Shown piece by piece: positions 1-6,001 of a stretch of DNA of 6,079 nucleotides. Under the pieces are notes generated by a model. It saw only the letters and a list, made by a program, of their open reading frames with translations. It was not told the origin of the DNA and did not search any database. The stretch spans positions 1 through 6,079 of the forward strand of contig JAJBVJ010000122.1 in assembly GCA_020859875.1 (NCBI GenBank), read 5' to 3'. Position 1 is the first letter of the stretch. The number at the start of each line of letters is the position of its first letter. The translations under genes and the position numbers were made by a program. Origin of the DNA: Rikenellaceae bacterium (lineage in GTDB: Bacteria; Bacteroidota; Bacteroidia; Bacteroidales; Rikenellaceae).

Positions 1-5
1 TGACA

Positions 6-500
6 TTACATGCCGGAAGTAGCGGATTCATCGGGTTCAGATACCGCTATTTCACACAAATCTACCGTTGCCTGTCCACGGTACCATTTTCCGCTTGCAT
101 TGCTGTATTCCACCCCGGTCAGGTCAACGGTCAGATCCTTATCGCCGTAGAGTCCGTTTTCCGCCCCGTCTACGTCCTCTATTTTTAAGGATAGTTCGTC
201 CAGAGCAAAAGTGTAGAATAATTTATTGAAATCGAATTCTCCGTTGCGGTCGGTATAAAGGGTATCGGTCTGGTATATCTTATCCTGGTCGGCATTATAT
301 AGCACCGTGCGCAGGCCTTCGACGGGTTTACCGGTTGTTTCATCCACAACGGTACCCCTGATCTTGTAACGGACCGATGGCGTCCCGTACTCGGTAAGTC
401 CACTCTTATCACACCCCGTAAAGCCGAGTATCGCGAGAATTGAACCGAGGGTCATAGACCAATAAGAAGTAAACTTTGCTTTCATATATAAAAGGGTCAT
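6..500 (-). CDS. Putative lipoprotein of the rSAM/lipoprotein system, copy A
   Basis: Predicted 164-residue lipoprotein with a signal peptide (hydrophobic about 15-28) ending in GFTGC, so Cys30 is the likely lipidated residue. The mature part starts with a TEYGTP motif (36-41), then a short beta-rich region (RGTVVDETTGKPV, 48-60) like carboxypeptidase-regulatory/transthyretin folds. DVDG (109-112), TVDLT (124-128) and ATVDL (144-148) follow. The pattern matches, from memory, the Bacteroidota lipoproteins encoded beside a radical SAM/SPASM enzyme (TIGR04134/TIGR04133); their molecular role is unknown. I chose the ATG at 500 because it overlaps the upstream stop as ATGA, has a GAAGAAG stretch before it, and puts the lipid Cys at residue 30 exactly as in copy B. 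An ATG at 485 is possible (Cys25). The frame stays open to 581 but that would run into copy B. An extra Cys149 replaces the Gly of copy B. Confidence 0.85.
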   Translation of the reverse strand: MTLLYMKAKFTSYWSMTLGSILAILGFTGCDKSGLTEYGTPSVRYKIRGTVVDETTGKPVEGLRTVLYNADQDKIYQTDTLYTDRNGEFDFNKLFYTFALDELSLKIEDVDGAENGLYGDKDLTVDLTGVEYSNASGKWYRGQATVDLCEIAVSEPDESATSGM

Positions 501-982
501 ATATTTTGGTCTTCTTCGAGTTGCTTTGCTTCTTTCATCGGTATTTCGCCCAGGTCGACAGTTGCTTCCCCATAATACCATCTTCCTCCTCCTTTATATT
601 TTATGTCCGTAAGATCGACAGTCGTATCGATATTTTCATAAACTCCATTCTTCCGGCCGTCCACATCATCGACCTGTAATTGGAATTTATTTCTGGGGAA
701 AGTTTTGATGTCGAAATTAAAGTCCCCGTTATTATCCGTGTAAATGGTATCGATTCCGTAGACCTTCTCATCCGAAATCCGTTCGTCCAGAATTGTTCTT
801 ATGGCAGGAACCGGTTTCCCGGTTTTTTCATCGACCGTCGTTCCCCGGATTTTATAACGGGCCGACGGCGTTCCGTATTCCTCCTTTGAATCGCACGCGG
901 TCATACTGAAACCCAGCAGGATAAGGAGGCAGTCGATAACGGCGATTTTAATGGTATCGCTCTTACAGGTGATAAAGGGCAT
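497..982 (-). CDS. Putative lipoprotein of the rSAM/lipoprotein system, copy B
   Basis: Predicted 161-residue lipoprotein: signal segment about 11-26, lipobox-like SMTAC with Cys30, then the acidic start DSKEE. It shares with copy A the blocks EYGTPS-RYKIRGT (35-48), TGKPV (54-58), a DT-YTD-NG motif (78-86), DVDG (106-109), NG-Y (112-115), TVDLT (121-125) and ATVDL-EI (140-147), so the two are tandem duplicates. The last 14 residues are charged and not conserved. Family assignment (rSAM-associated lipoprotein, TIGR04134-like) is from recalled motifs; function is unknown. The K-E-E at +4 to +6 after the lipid Cys resembles the surface-export signal of Bacteroidota lipoproteins, so exposure on the cell surface is possible (inference). 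The gene is first in its operon and its stop overlaps the start of copy A. A -7 promoter box lies only 6 nt before the ATG. Confidence 0.85.
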   Translation of the reverse strand: MPFITCKSDTIKIAVIDCLLILLGFSMTACDSKEEYGTPSARYKIRGTTVDEKTGKPVPAIRTILDERISDEKVYGIDTIYTDNNGDFNFDIKTFPRNKFQLQVDDVDGRKNGVYENIDTTVDLTDIKYKGGGRWYYGEATVDLGEIPMKEAKQLEEDQNI

Positions 983-988
983 TTACCT

Positions 989-996
989 CAAAGATA
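989..996 (-). promoter_or_regulatory. Candidate -7 box (TATCTTTG) of the lipoprotein pair
   Basis: Exact match to the Bacteroidota -7 consensus TAnnTTTG, in the short space between the rpsT terminator and the first lipoprotein gene. No TTTG is seen at the usual distance upstream. Only AGGTAA separates the box from the ATG, so transcription would begin at or next to the start codon. A chance match cannot be excluded. Confidence 0.45.
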
Positions 997-1030
997 CACT
1001 TTCCGGCCTTTTTGTTGCATCCGGATAAAA

Positions 1031-1072
1031 AAATAAAACAAAAAAGCGGGCTGCCTGCCGGCAGTCCGCTTT
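1031..1072 (-). terminator. Intrinsic terminator of rpsT
   Basis: On the minus strand a 13-bp stem (1060-1072 with 1043-1055) with one A/C mismatch and a 4-nt loop is followed by a long T-rich run down to 1031. It starts about 20 nt past the rpsT stop. On the plus strand the hairpin has no T-run, so it acts in one direction. Confidence 0.9.
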
Positions 1073-1093
1073 GACTTCATGGACAAATTTTAT

Positions 1094-1345
1094 TTACAGA
1101 GCGTTCGTATGTTTCTGGAGACTGCTCTTGAGGTTGCCCGCTTTATTTTTGTGGATTATATTCTTCTTGGCAAGCTTGTCGAGCATCGCAGAAACCTTAG
1201 GCATCAATGCCTCGGCTGCCTCCTTGTCGGTGGTATTGCGAAGCGCTTTCACGGCGTTACGGGCCGTTTTGTGGTAATACCTGTTCTGCAGCCTGCGGGC
1301 CTGCATCTGACGAATCCTTTTTTTAGCTGACTTGTGGTTTGCCAT
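1094..1345 (-). CDS. rpsT: 30S ribosomal protein S20
   Basis: Small basic 83-residue protein that binds 16S rRNA in the 30S subunit. It begins MANHKSAKKRIRQ, the typical S20 N-terminus, followed by the helical stretch with NRYYHKTARNAVKAL (21-35) and the C-terminal part KNIIHKNKAGNLKSSL (61-76). Length is normal for the family. The ATG at 1345 is the only sensible start; the upstream sequence is A-rich (AATTAGAGAT) without a clear Shine-Dalgarno site, as usual in Bacteroidota. No convincing own promoter was found in 1346-1406. The tRNA-Glu gene lies upstream on the same strand, so partial read-through from the tRNA promoter past the short hairpin at 1407-1428 is possible. A strong terminator follows. 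Confidence 0.98.
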   Translation of the reverse strand: MANHKSAKKRIRQMQARRLQNRYYHKTARNAVKALRNTTDKEAAEALMPKVSAMLDKLAKKNIIHKNKAGNLKSSLQKHTNAL

Positions 1346-1406
1346 ATCTCTAATTTGCTTTTTCCAGCCTGACGGCTCTATTTATTCGGACGGGTTATTT
1401 CAAGTT

Positions 1407-1428
1407 AAAAAAAGGGATATTCGATCCC
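1407..1428 (-). terminator. Short terminator-like hairpin between tRNA-Glu and rpsT
   Basis: On the minus strand GGGAT (1424-1428) pairs with ATCCC (1414-1418) across a 5-nt loop and is followed by seven T (1407-1413). The stem is only 5 bp, so it may end the tRNA transcript incompletely and allow some read-through into rpsT. The GC-rich stretch to its right, up to the tRNA end (1429-1515), holds no gene I can support. Confidence 0.55.
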
Positions 1429-1515
1429 CACCTTCTTTTTCGGGATACCGGGCCGGCCGCCGACCGTCCTCGTCCCTGTTTTGTTTGCGGCAACATTTGC
1501 CTTTTTCCGCCCTTG

Positions 1516-1587
1516 CAGCCCATAGGAGAATCGAACTCCTCTTTCAAGAATGAAAATCTTGCGTCCTAACCGATAGACGAATGGGCC
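1516..1587 (-). tRNA. tRNA-Glu (anticodon UUC)
   Basis: Folds as a complete 72-nt cloverleaf. The acceptor stem GGCCCAT pairs with ATGGGCT (one G-T pair at the end), and the D stem is GTCT/GGAC. The anticodon stem is CAAGA/TCTTG with loop TTTTCAT, giving anticodon UUC. The variable loop is AAAG, and the T stem AGGAG/CTCCT carries loop TTCGATT. The discriminator base is G, as in bacterial tRNA-Glu. The 3' CCA is not encoded (CAA follows) and must be added by nucleotidyltransferase. A clear promoter lies upstream at 1620-1650. Confidence 0.97.
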
Positions 1588-1619
1588 AATAAGTGTGCTC
1601 AAATATCATTTCAGCGGTG

Positions 1620-1650
1620 CAAAGGTAAGCAAAAAGATATTTCCTGCAAA
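1620..1650 (-). promoter_or_regulatory. Promoter of tRNA-Glu
   Basis: Reading on the minus strand, TTTG (1647-1650) is followed after exactly 19 nt by TACCTTTG (1620-1627). This is the full Bacteroidota housekeeping promoter pattern (-33 TTTG, -7 TAnnTTTG). The predicted transcription start is about 25 nt before the mature tRNA. It is the best promoter in the window and the strongest single sign of the phylum. Confidence 0.85.
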
Positions 1651-1697
1651 TTATTATCTGAAATTTTCAAGAAAATAATATCATTTTACTTCGGCCG

Positions 1698-1728
1698 TTT
1701 CCACGAAACACAAATGTAATTATATTTA
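1698..1728 (+). promoter_or_regulatory. Possible weak promoter of the SecD-P1-like lipoprotein gene
   Basis: TTTC (1698-1701), 19 nt, then TATATTTA (1721-1728): each element differs from the Bacteroidota consensus by one base, with the correct spacing. The predicted start leaves a leader of about 30 nt before the ATG at 1767. It diverges from the tRNA-Glu promoter, with about 50 bp between the two. Confidence 0.4.
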
Positions 1729-1766
1729 CCGCCGAATATCTAATATCTTCACCCAAAATCCGCCAC

Positions 1767-2660
1767 ATGCATAAGCTATATTTGTTGATTTTACTGGCCT
1801 TGTCGGTGTCCTGCACTCCCAAATCGCAGTTTACCGCCCAATTGAACATTGGGGACGGACTCCATCCCGCGGAAGATATAACCGAGACGATCGAGGTATT
1901 GCGGCGACGCCTGCAATATTCCGGAGCCGAATCGGTTTCCATGACCCGGGACGGTAGCCGTATAACCCTCCGTTTTCATTCCCCGCTCGACGAGGATCGG
2001 ATAGGCACTCTGCTGACGACCCCAGGCCGGTATTCCATAAGCGAGGTGTATACACGGGGAGAGCTGGGACGTCTAAGACAGGCATGGGAGGATTTCTACC
2101 GTGAAGAGAGTTATAGCGACCCGTACGGGGAGCAATTTTTCGAGTCGGTGTACCCGGGGTGGCATGACCCCTATTCTTCCACATATGTAATCGGCGTTAT
2201 CCCGTCGGAAAATGTGGAGCGGGCCGCCGCACTTTTGGATAAACCCTTCTGGGAGGGACTCATTCCTGCGGATGCCCGCCTGCTGATAACACCGGCCAAC
2301 GGCGGCCAGCCCTTCTTCGAACTGGTCGCGGTGAAATACAGCGGTGAGAATTGGACGGAATATATCGAAAATGCGAAGGTAATTACAGAATACGGAATGA
2401 GCGAAATAGCGATCCTTTTCAATACAAAGGGAAAAGAGAGATTCGCCGAAATGACCGGGGAGAATGTAGACAATTTTTTGGCCATAGAGATAGACGACCG
2501 GTTGCTGTTGGTTCCGCGGGTTAATTCACAAATTACCGGCGGCCGCACCTCGATCACCGGATTTTCCGAAAAGGACGAAGCTCGGTATATGGCGGCGATA
2601 ATCAAAGGGGGAACCCTTCCGCTTCCCGTCGAGCTTACTTTGCTCGGTGAGGGGGAGTAG
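1767..2660 (+). CDS. Lipoprotein with a SecD/SecDF periplasmic P1-like domain
   Basis: Predicted 297-residue lipoprotein: signal peptide 1-15 (KLYLLILLALSVS) and Cys16 as the likely lipidation site. The remainder resembles the large periplasmic P1 domain of SecD and of Bacteroidota SecDF fusions. Residues 38-95 (ITETIEVLRRRLQ, then ITLRF and LLTTPGRYSISEVY) match the first half of the P1 base. Residues 140-205 (YVIGVIPSENV, PFFELVAVK) match the inserted head region. Residues 213-290 (EIAILFNTKGKERFAEMT, LAIEIDD, ITGGRTSITGF, GGTLPLPVEL) match the second half, including the well-conserved ITGGR and the G-LP-P-E-L segment. Full SecD is far longer and continues into six membrane helices; none is present here. 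The protein would be membrane-anchored and periplasmic. A role near Sec export is inference only. No sec gene is nearby. Confidence 0.8.
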   Translation: MHKLYLLILLALSVSCTPKSQFTAQLNIGDGLHPAEDITETIEVLRRRLQYSGAESVSMTRDGSRITLRFHSPLDEDRIGTLLTTPGRYSISEVYTRGELGRLRQAWEDFYREESYSDPYGEQFFESVYPGWHDPYSSTYVIGVIPSENVERAAALLDKPFWEGLIPADARLLITPANGGQPFFELVAVKYSGENWTEYIENAKVITEYGMSEIAILFNTKGKERFAEMTGENVDNFLAIEIDDRLLLVPRVNSQITGGRTSITGFSEKDEARYMAAIIKGGTLPLPVELTLLGEGE

Positions 2661-3440
2661 CTATTCTTTCAACCTTACATTTTTGGTCTCCACATCGAAC
2701 CGCAGCTTGGTGCCCTCGAACAGGCGCTGTATCGAGCCGTCCCCGATCAAGGCTTCCGCGGTTCCGTAGCCGATCTTTCCTTCCTCTATAACAGCCATCG
2801 TATCGCAGAGCTCGAGCGCCACCGAGAGGTCATGAGTCGAAAAGATAATGCTTTTTTTCTCCATGTGGGCCAGCTCCCGCAGCAGCAGGCATATCTGATA
2901 ACGGTTGGGAAGGTCGAGGAAAGCCGTCGGCTCGTCGAGCAGGATAATCGGGGTATCCTGCGCCAGGGCGCGGGCGATCATAACCCTCTGGCGCTCACCG
3001 TCGCTCAATGTATCGATTCCTTTCCCTGCAAAGCCCTCCATCTGCACCAACTCCAGTGATCGCTGTACGATCCGGCGGTCTTGGTCGGTCAGTTTTCCGA
3101 TCCAGTCGGTATACGGGGCACGGCCAAGACCGACAATATCCGAAACCCGTAAGTTGGAGACCCGTATTTCTTCGGTCGATACAAAGCCGATCTTCGAAGC
3201 ACGCTGCCGCGGGGTCATTTCCGCCATATCTTGTCCGTCCACCAACACCGTTCCCGCCATCGGCCGGGCCAGTCCGGCAATGGTACGCAACAGGGTACTT
3301 TTGCCGGTGCCGTTACGGCCTATAAGGGCCGTAAATTCACCCCACCCGAAACCAGTATTCACATCCTCCAATAATATCCGCCGGCCGTACCCGATCTTAA
3401 GGGCGCGCAGTTCGATGATATTTATCCTGTCGGAAGCCAC
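2661..3440 (-). CDS. ABC importer ATPase, FecE/BtuD type
   Basis: 259-residue cytoplasmic ATP-binding subunit that powers the importer encoded just upstream. Seen in order: A-loop Tyr18, Walker A GRNGTGKST (41-49), signature LSDGERQ (145-151), Walker B IILLDEP (165-171), D-loop region FLD (174-176) and H-loop His203 (STHD). Length and the LGRAPYTDW stretch (105-113) fit the siderophore/heme/cobalamin group. The usual Q-loop Gln is absent: where most relatives have VPQ this one reads GFVSTEE (85-91). The start is a GTG at 3440, 2 nt after the permease stop; no ATG occurs nearby in frame, so coupled translation is likely. The substrate is not readable from the ATPase. The stop codon touches that of the convergent lipoprotein gene, and I see no terminator after it. 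Confidence 0.95.
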   Translation of the reverse strand: MASDRINIIELRALKIGYGRRILLEDVNTGFGWGEFTALIGRNGTGKSTLLRTIAGLARPMAGTVLVDGQDMAEMTPRQRASKIGFVSTEEIRVSNLRVSDIVGLGRAPYTDWIGKLTDQDRRIVQRSLELVQMEGFAGKGIDTLSDGERQRVMIARALAQDTPIILLDEPTAFLDLPNRYQICLLLRELAHMEKKSIIFSTHDLSVALELCDTMAVIEEGKIGYGTAEALIGDGSIQRLFEGTKLRFDVETKNVRLKE

Positions 3441-3442
3441 GG

Positions 3443-4492
3443 TTACAATATTTTACGGTTGCGGACAATCACGGTTATTACGATCGGAATGCCCAAAAGT
3501 GCGGTCACCACATTTATCGGCAGGGTCATTCCATACCCCGGCATCTGGGATATTATATCGCACAGCAGAAGCATAGCCGCACCTGCCATTATCGAAGCCG
3601 GCATAAGGATCTTGTGGTCGGCATCCGAGAATATCATGCGTGCGATGTGCGGAACAGCTATCCCCACAAACCCTATCGGCCCGCAATAAGCCGTCACGGT
3701 TCCCGCAAGGAGTGTCGTACTTAGAAATATCATCCCCCGTACCGCCGGTATTCGGAGCCCCATCGTCCGGGCGTAGTTCTCCCCGAGCAGTAGAAGATTA
3801 AGCGGCTTTATCAGAAGCACGGACATCACCAGGCCCGCCGCACATACCGGAATAAGGATGGCCAGCTGCGGGCCGGTGACATTTCCCACCGAACCCATCG
3901 TCCATATCACATAGGATTTCAGGGGCCCTTCGGGACTTAAATATTGCAGCAGTTCTACCAGTGCGCCCGCAGCGCTTCCTACCATCATACCCAGGATCAG
4001 GATGGTCATAATGTCCTTTAGCCGCGCCGAGGCTGCCATTATCATCAGTAGTATAGCCGCGGCCCCTATCCATGCCGCACCCGCAACTCCGAGGTTCCTT
4101 ATTATCTCCGCTCCCGATGACAATCCGAACAGGGGTACTCCCAGCAGGAACAGGGCGACCCCGAGACTTGCACCCGAACTCACCCCGAGAACGTAGGGCC
4201 CGGCAAGCGGATTCCGGAAAAGGGTCTGCATCTGCAGACCGCTCGCCGCAAGCGATGCCCCTCCCACTACCGCCACTATCGCACGCGGCAGGCGTATATC
4301 GGCAACTATCGACCGAACCACCCCCGGCTCGAGCCCGCCCGGGCCGGAGTGGGACGATCCCCACCCGAAGGCGGCGAATATATCTTTCAGCGGGATATAG
4401 ATCGACCCGAGAAGGATGTCGGCAATCAGCAGCGTCAGGATCACCGCCGCAAGCACGGCAAACGCCGCTTTTGTCCTTATCCCGTTCTTCAT
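3443..4492 (-). CDS. ABC importer permease, FecCD family
   Basis: 349-residue inner-membrane permease of the type II (BtuC/FecD/FhuB-like) importers, expected to work as a homodimer with the ATPase. Hallmarks: RLPRAIVAVVGGASLAASG (67-85), QTLFRNPLAGPYVLGVSSG (89-107), LLLGENYARTMG (234-245), GPIGFVGIAVPHIAR (271-285) and the C-terminal INVVTALLGIPIVITVI (326-342). About ten hydrophobic helices are expected, as in BtuC. I set the start at the ATG at 4492. It lies 7 nt past the stop of the binding protein gene, is preceded by GCGGGGG, and gives the normal family length with a first helix at about 9-29. The frame is open further upstream, to 4675, but that part overlaps the binding protein gene and lacks membrane character. 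Confidence 0.96.
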   Translation of the reverse strand: MKNGIRTKAAFAVLAAVILTLLIADILLGSIYIPLKDIFAAFGWGSSHSGPGGLEPGVVRSIVADIRLPRAIVAVVGGASLAASGLQMQTLFRNPLAGPYVLGVSSGASLGVALFLLGVPLFGLSSGAEIIRNLGVAGAAWIGAAAILLMIMAASARLKDIMTILILGMMVGSAAGALVELLQYLSPEGPLKSYVIWTMGSVGNVTGPQLAILIPVCAAGLVMSVLLIKPLNLLLLGENYARTMGLRIPAVRGMIFLSTTLLAGTVTAYCGPIGFVGIAVPHIARMIFSDADHKILMPASIMAGAAMLLLCDIISQMPGYGMTLPINVVTALLGIPIVITVIVRNRKIL

Positions 4493-4499
4493 CCCCCGC

Positions 4500-5654
4500 C
4501 TATTCCAGCTTCCGGTAATAGTAAAGATTTTCATTGTCGGCGAGAAGTCCGGGATGGAAAATTTTAACCAGATCCGTAAGGACTGCATCGGGCCGTACCG
4601 CACCGGACTCCCAGAAATCACTACCGCCTTCCGGGGTCGTTCGGTTATTGTTATTATAGACCCTGCCGCCGGCAAGGGGCGGTGAAGAGATAAAACGGGG
4701 ATTTTCCGCCTTCACCCCGGCCAGGTCGACCGCCTGTCCCGGATTGAGCCATATATCGGACGAGAGCATTTTCACGTAGGCTTCCTCGAGGCTTATCGGG
4801 CGCGTCTGCGGGGAATCTTCACCCGCACATGCATACCGCCCGCCGGCATCTTCCACGAGCCGAACCATGTAGTTGCCGTCTCCCGGCACGAACCACGTAT
4901 CCCGGTAGGGCGAATTGAGCATCACCACCGGCCTTTGCTCCTGCCCGATATTATCCGCAATGAGCTCCTTGAGAGCATTATAAGACCGTACGGTTTTTTC
5001 GAACCGTTCCACCGCCTGCTCTTCCAATTGGTACAAATACCCGAAAGCCACCAGCCATTCGGCCTTCCCGAGGGGAGATTGCTCTACATAATCGCCTATG
5101 TATATTACTTTTATTCCCAGCTCCGCCAGCTTCGAGGACATCACGGAATTTTCGCCGGTCAATCCGTAAGCGAATACGGCATCCGGACGGATCGCCGCAA
5201 GCAGCTCGTAATCGAGACCCGAGTCGTAACCCACTTCGGAGATTTTCCCCTCCCGGAAAGCCGCCCTTACACCGGGATCGGAAATATATTTACCACCGGA
5301 TATGCCCTTTATCGTACTGGCCCGGCCGAGTTCATCGATAAAGGCCACATAGGAGGAGGACATGCAGACCACCTTTTCCAACGGAACCGCAACGGTTATA
5401 CCCTCGAAACCTTCCGGGGCCGAGGCCCCCTCCCGAGAGAGGAATATACGGTACCGCACTCCTTCCGCTCCCTGCCACGGGTCGATTATTTCGAGTACAC
5501 GTCCGCCGTCCGTTTCGGTTACCATGAATCCGGATGCGTAACGGGGCATATAAACCGTGTCGCCGTCGGTCGATGCCGCCCGGCCCCCACCGCCGCAGCA
5601 GGTCAGCGACACGAGTCCGGACAAAAAAAACAATATGGAAACGATCCTTTTCAT
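4500..5654 (-). CDS. Substrate-binding lipoprotein of a metal-chelate ABC importer (BtuF/FecB-like)
   Basis: 384-residue periplasmic binding lipoprotein delivering substrate to the permease encoded just downstream. The signal peptide MKRIVSILFFLSGLVSLT is followed by Cys19-Cys20; either could be lipidated. A GGGG linker (21-24) comes next. The fold is the class III helical-backbone type: the first lobe includes VVCMSSSYVAFIDELG (95-110) and RPDAVFAYG (156-164), and the second lobe starts near 240 (RPVVMLNSPYRDTW). Family-typical blocks are EQSPLGKAEW (191-200), YNNNNRTTPEGGSDFWE (333-349) and IFHPGL...YYYRKLE (365-384), which I associate with Bacteroidota members. Ligand candidates are a ferric chelate, heme or a corrinoid; the sequence does not decide. 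It follows the small membrane protein gene by 12 nt. No TonB-dependent receptor gene is in the window, so the outer-membrane partner is unknown. Confidence 0.94.
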   Translation of the reverse strand: MKRIVSILFFLSGLVSLTCCGGGGRAASTDGDTVYMPRYASGFMVTETDGGRVLEIIDPWQGAEGVRYRIFLSREGASAPEGFEGITVAVPLEKVVCMSSSYVAFIDELGRASTIKGISGGKYISDPGVRAAFREGKISEVGYDSGLDYELLAAIRPDAVFAYGLTGENSVMSSKLAELGIKVIYIGDYVEQSPLGKAEWLVAFGYLYQLEEQAVERFEKTVRSYNALKELIADNIGQEQRPVVMLNSPYRDTWFVPGDGNYMVRLVEDAGGRYACAGEDSPQTRPISLEEAYVKMLSSDIWLNPGQAVDLAGVKAENPRFISSPPLAGGRVYNNNNRTTPEGGSDFWESGAVRPDAVLTDLVKIFHPGLLADNENLYYYRKLE

Positions 5655-5666
5655 AATATTTTTATG

Positions 5667-5996
5667 CTACCGCCTTCTTTGGCTGTCAAAGATGAAATAT
5701 TCTGCAGCCAGGATAAGCAATATCGGGAAATAACGAATTCTACCCGATATGATGCAGTCGGTAATAATTAAAATTTCTATGGCTTGGAGTGCGACCCATG
5801 CCCTGGAAAGAGGCGGCATCTTACGGTAATGCAACACAGCGGATACGGCCTTGCCAAGGCCGGAAAACACAAGAAATGTTATTCCGGCAAGGGTGATATA
5901 GAATCCTGCATGCGCATGGCTTCGGGACAATACCGCTCCGACGGTTACAACTACGGCGGCGGTGAGAACGATCTTATCCCTGCGAAGCATTTGCAT
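5667..5996 (-). CDS. Small multi-pass membrane protein, unknown function
   Basis: 109-residue hydrophobic protein that I do not recognise. Likely membrane segments lie at about 8-24, 31-48, 65-84 and 88-103, with basic ends (RRDK at 5-8, RRR at 107-109) that would favour a cytoplasmic N- and C-terminus. A short SHAHAG stretch (26-31) in the first loop holds two histidines. It is the first gene of the importer operon: its stop is 12 nt before the binding protein gene, with a promoter box upstream and no terminator in between. Co-transcription suggests a link to chelate uptake, but this is inference and a chance neighbour is equally possible. The ATG at 5996 is chosen; an ATG two codons further in (5990) is an alternative. 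Confidence 0.75.
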   Translation of the reverse strand: MQMLRRDKIVLTAAVVVTVGAVLSRSHAHAGFYITLAGITFLVFSGLGKAVSAVLHYRKMPPLSRAWVALQAIEILIITDCIISGRIRYFPILLILAAEYFIFDSQRRR

Positions 5997-6001
5997 GTCT
6001 A

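Noticed and set aside
501..581. Longer N-terminus for lipoprotein copy A
   Set aside because: It lies inside the coding region of copy B, is rich in charged residues, and would bury the signal peptide. The ATGA overlap start is better.
1373..1390. Small AGCC/GGCT stem in the rpsT leader as an S20 autoregulatory site
   Set aside because: Only 4 bp, no similarity to a known regulatory site that I can recall.
1405..1602. Open frame of 65 codons on the minus strand
   Set aside because: It runs straight through the complete tRNA-Glu and its trailer; the protein has no recognisable features. The tRNA explains the conserved part.
2600..2635. Hairpin AAGGG/CCCTT near the 3' end of the SecD-P1-like gene as a terminator for the ATPase operon
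   Set aside because: The stem is 5 bp and followed by only a few T, inside coding sequence; not convincing.
2905..3576. 223-codon open frame on the plus strand opposite the ATPase gene
   Set aside because: Antisense to an ABC ATPase with all motifs; composition is Arg/Ser/Pro-rich and without domains.
3798..4364. 188-codon open frame within the permease gene, minus strand
   Set aside because: Gly/Arg-rich composition with no fold or motif; a shadow frame of the GC-rich permease gene.
4493..4675. Longer N-terminus for the FecCD permease
   Set aside because: It overlaps the binding protein gene in another frame, is not hydrophobic, and exceeds normal family length.
4935..5771. 278-codon open frame on the plus strand opposite the binding protein gene
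   Set aside because: Antisense to a well-supported gene, runs past its 5' end, no signal or domain; a shadow frame.
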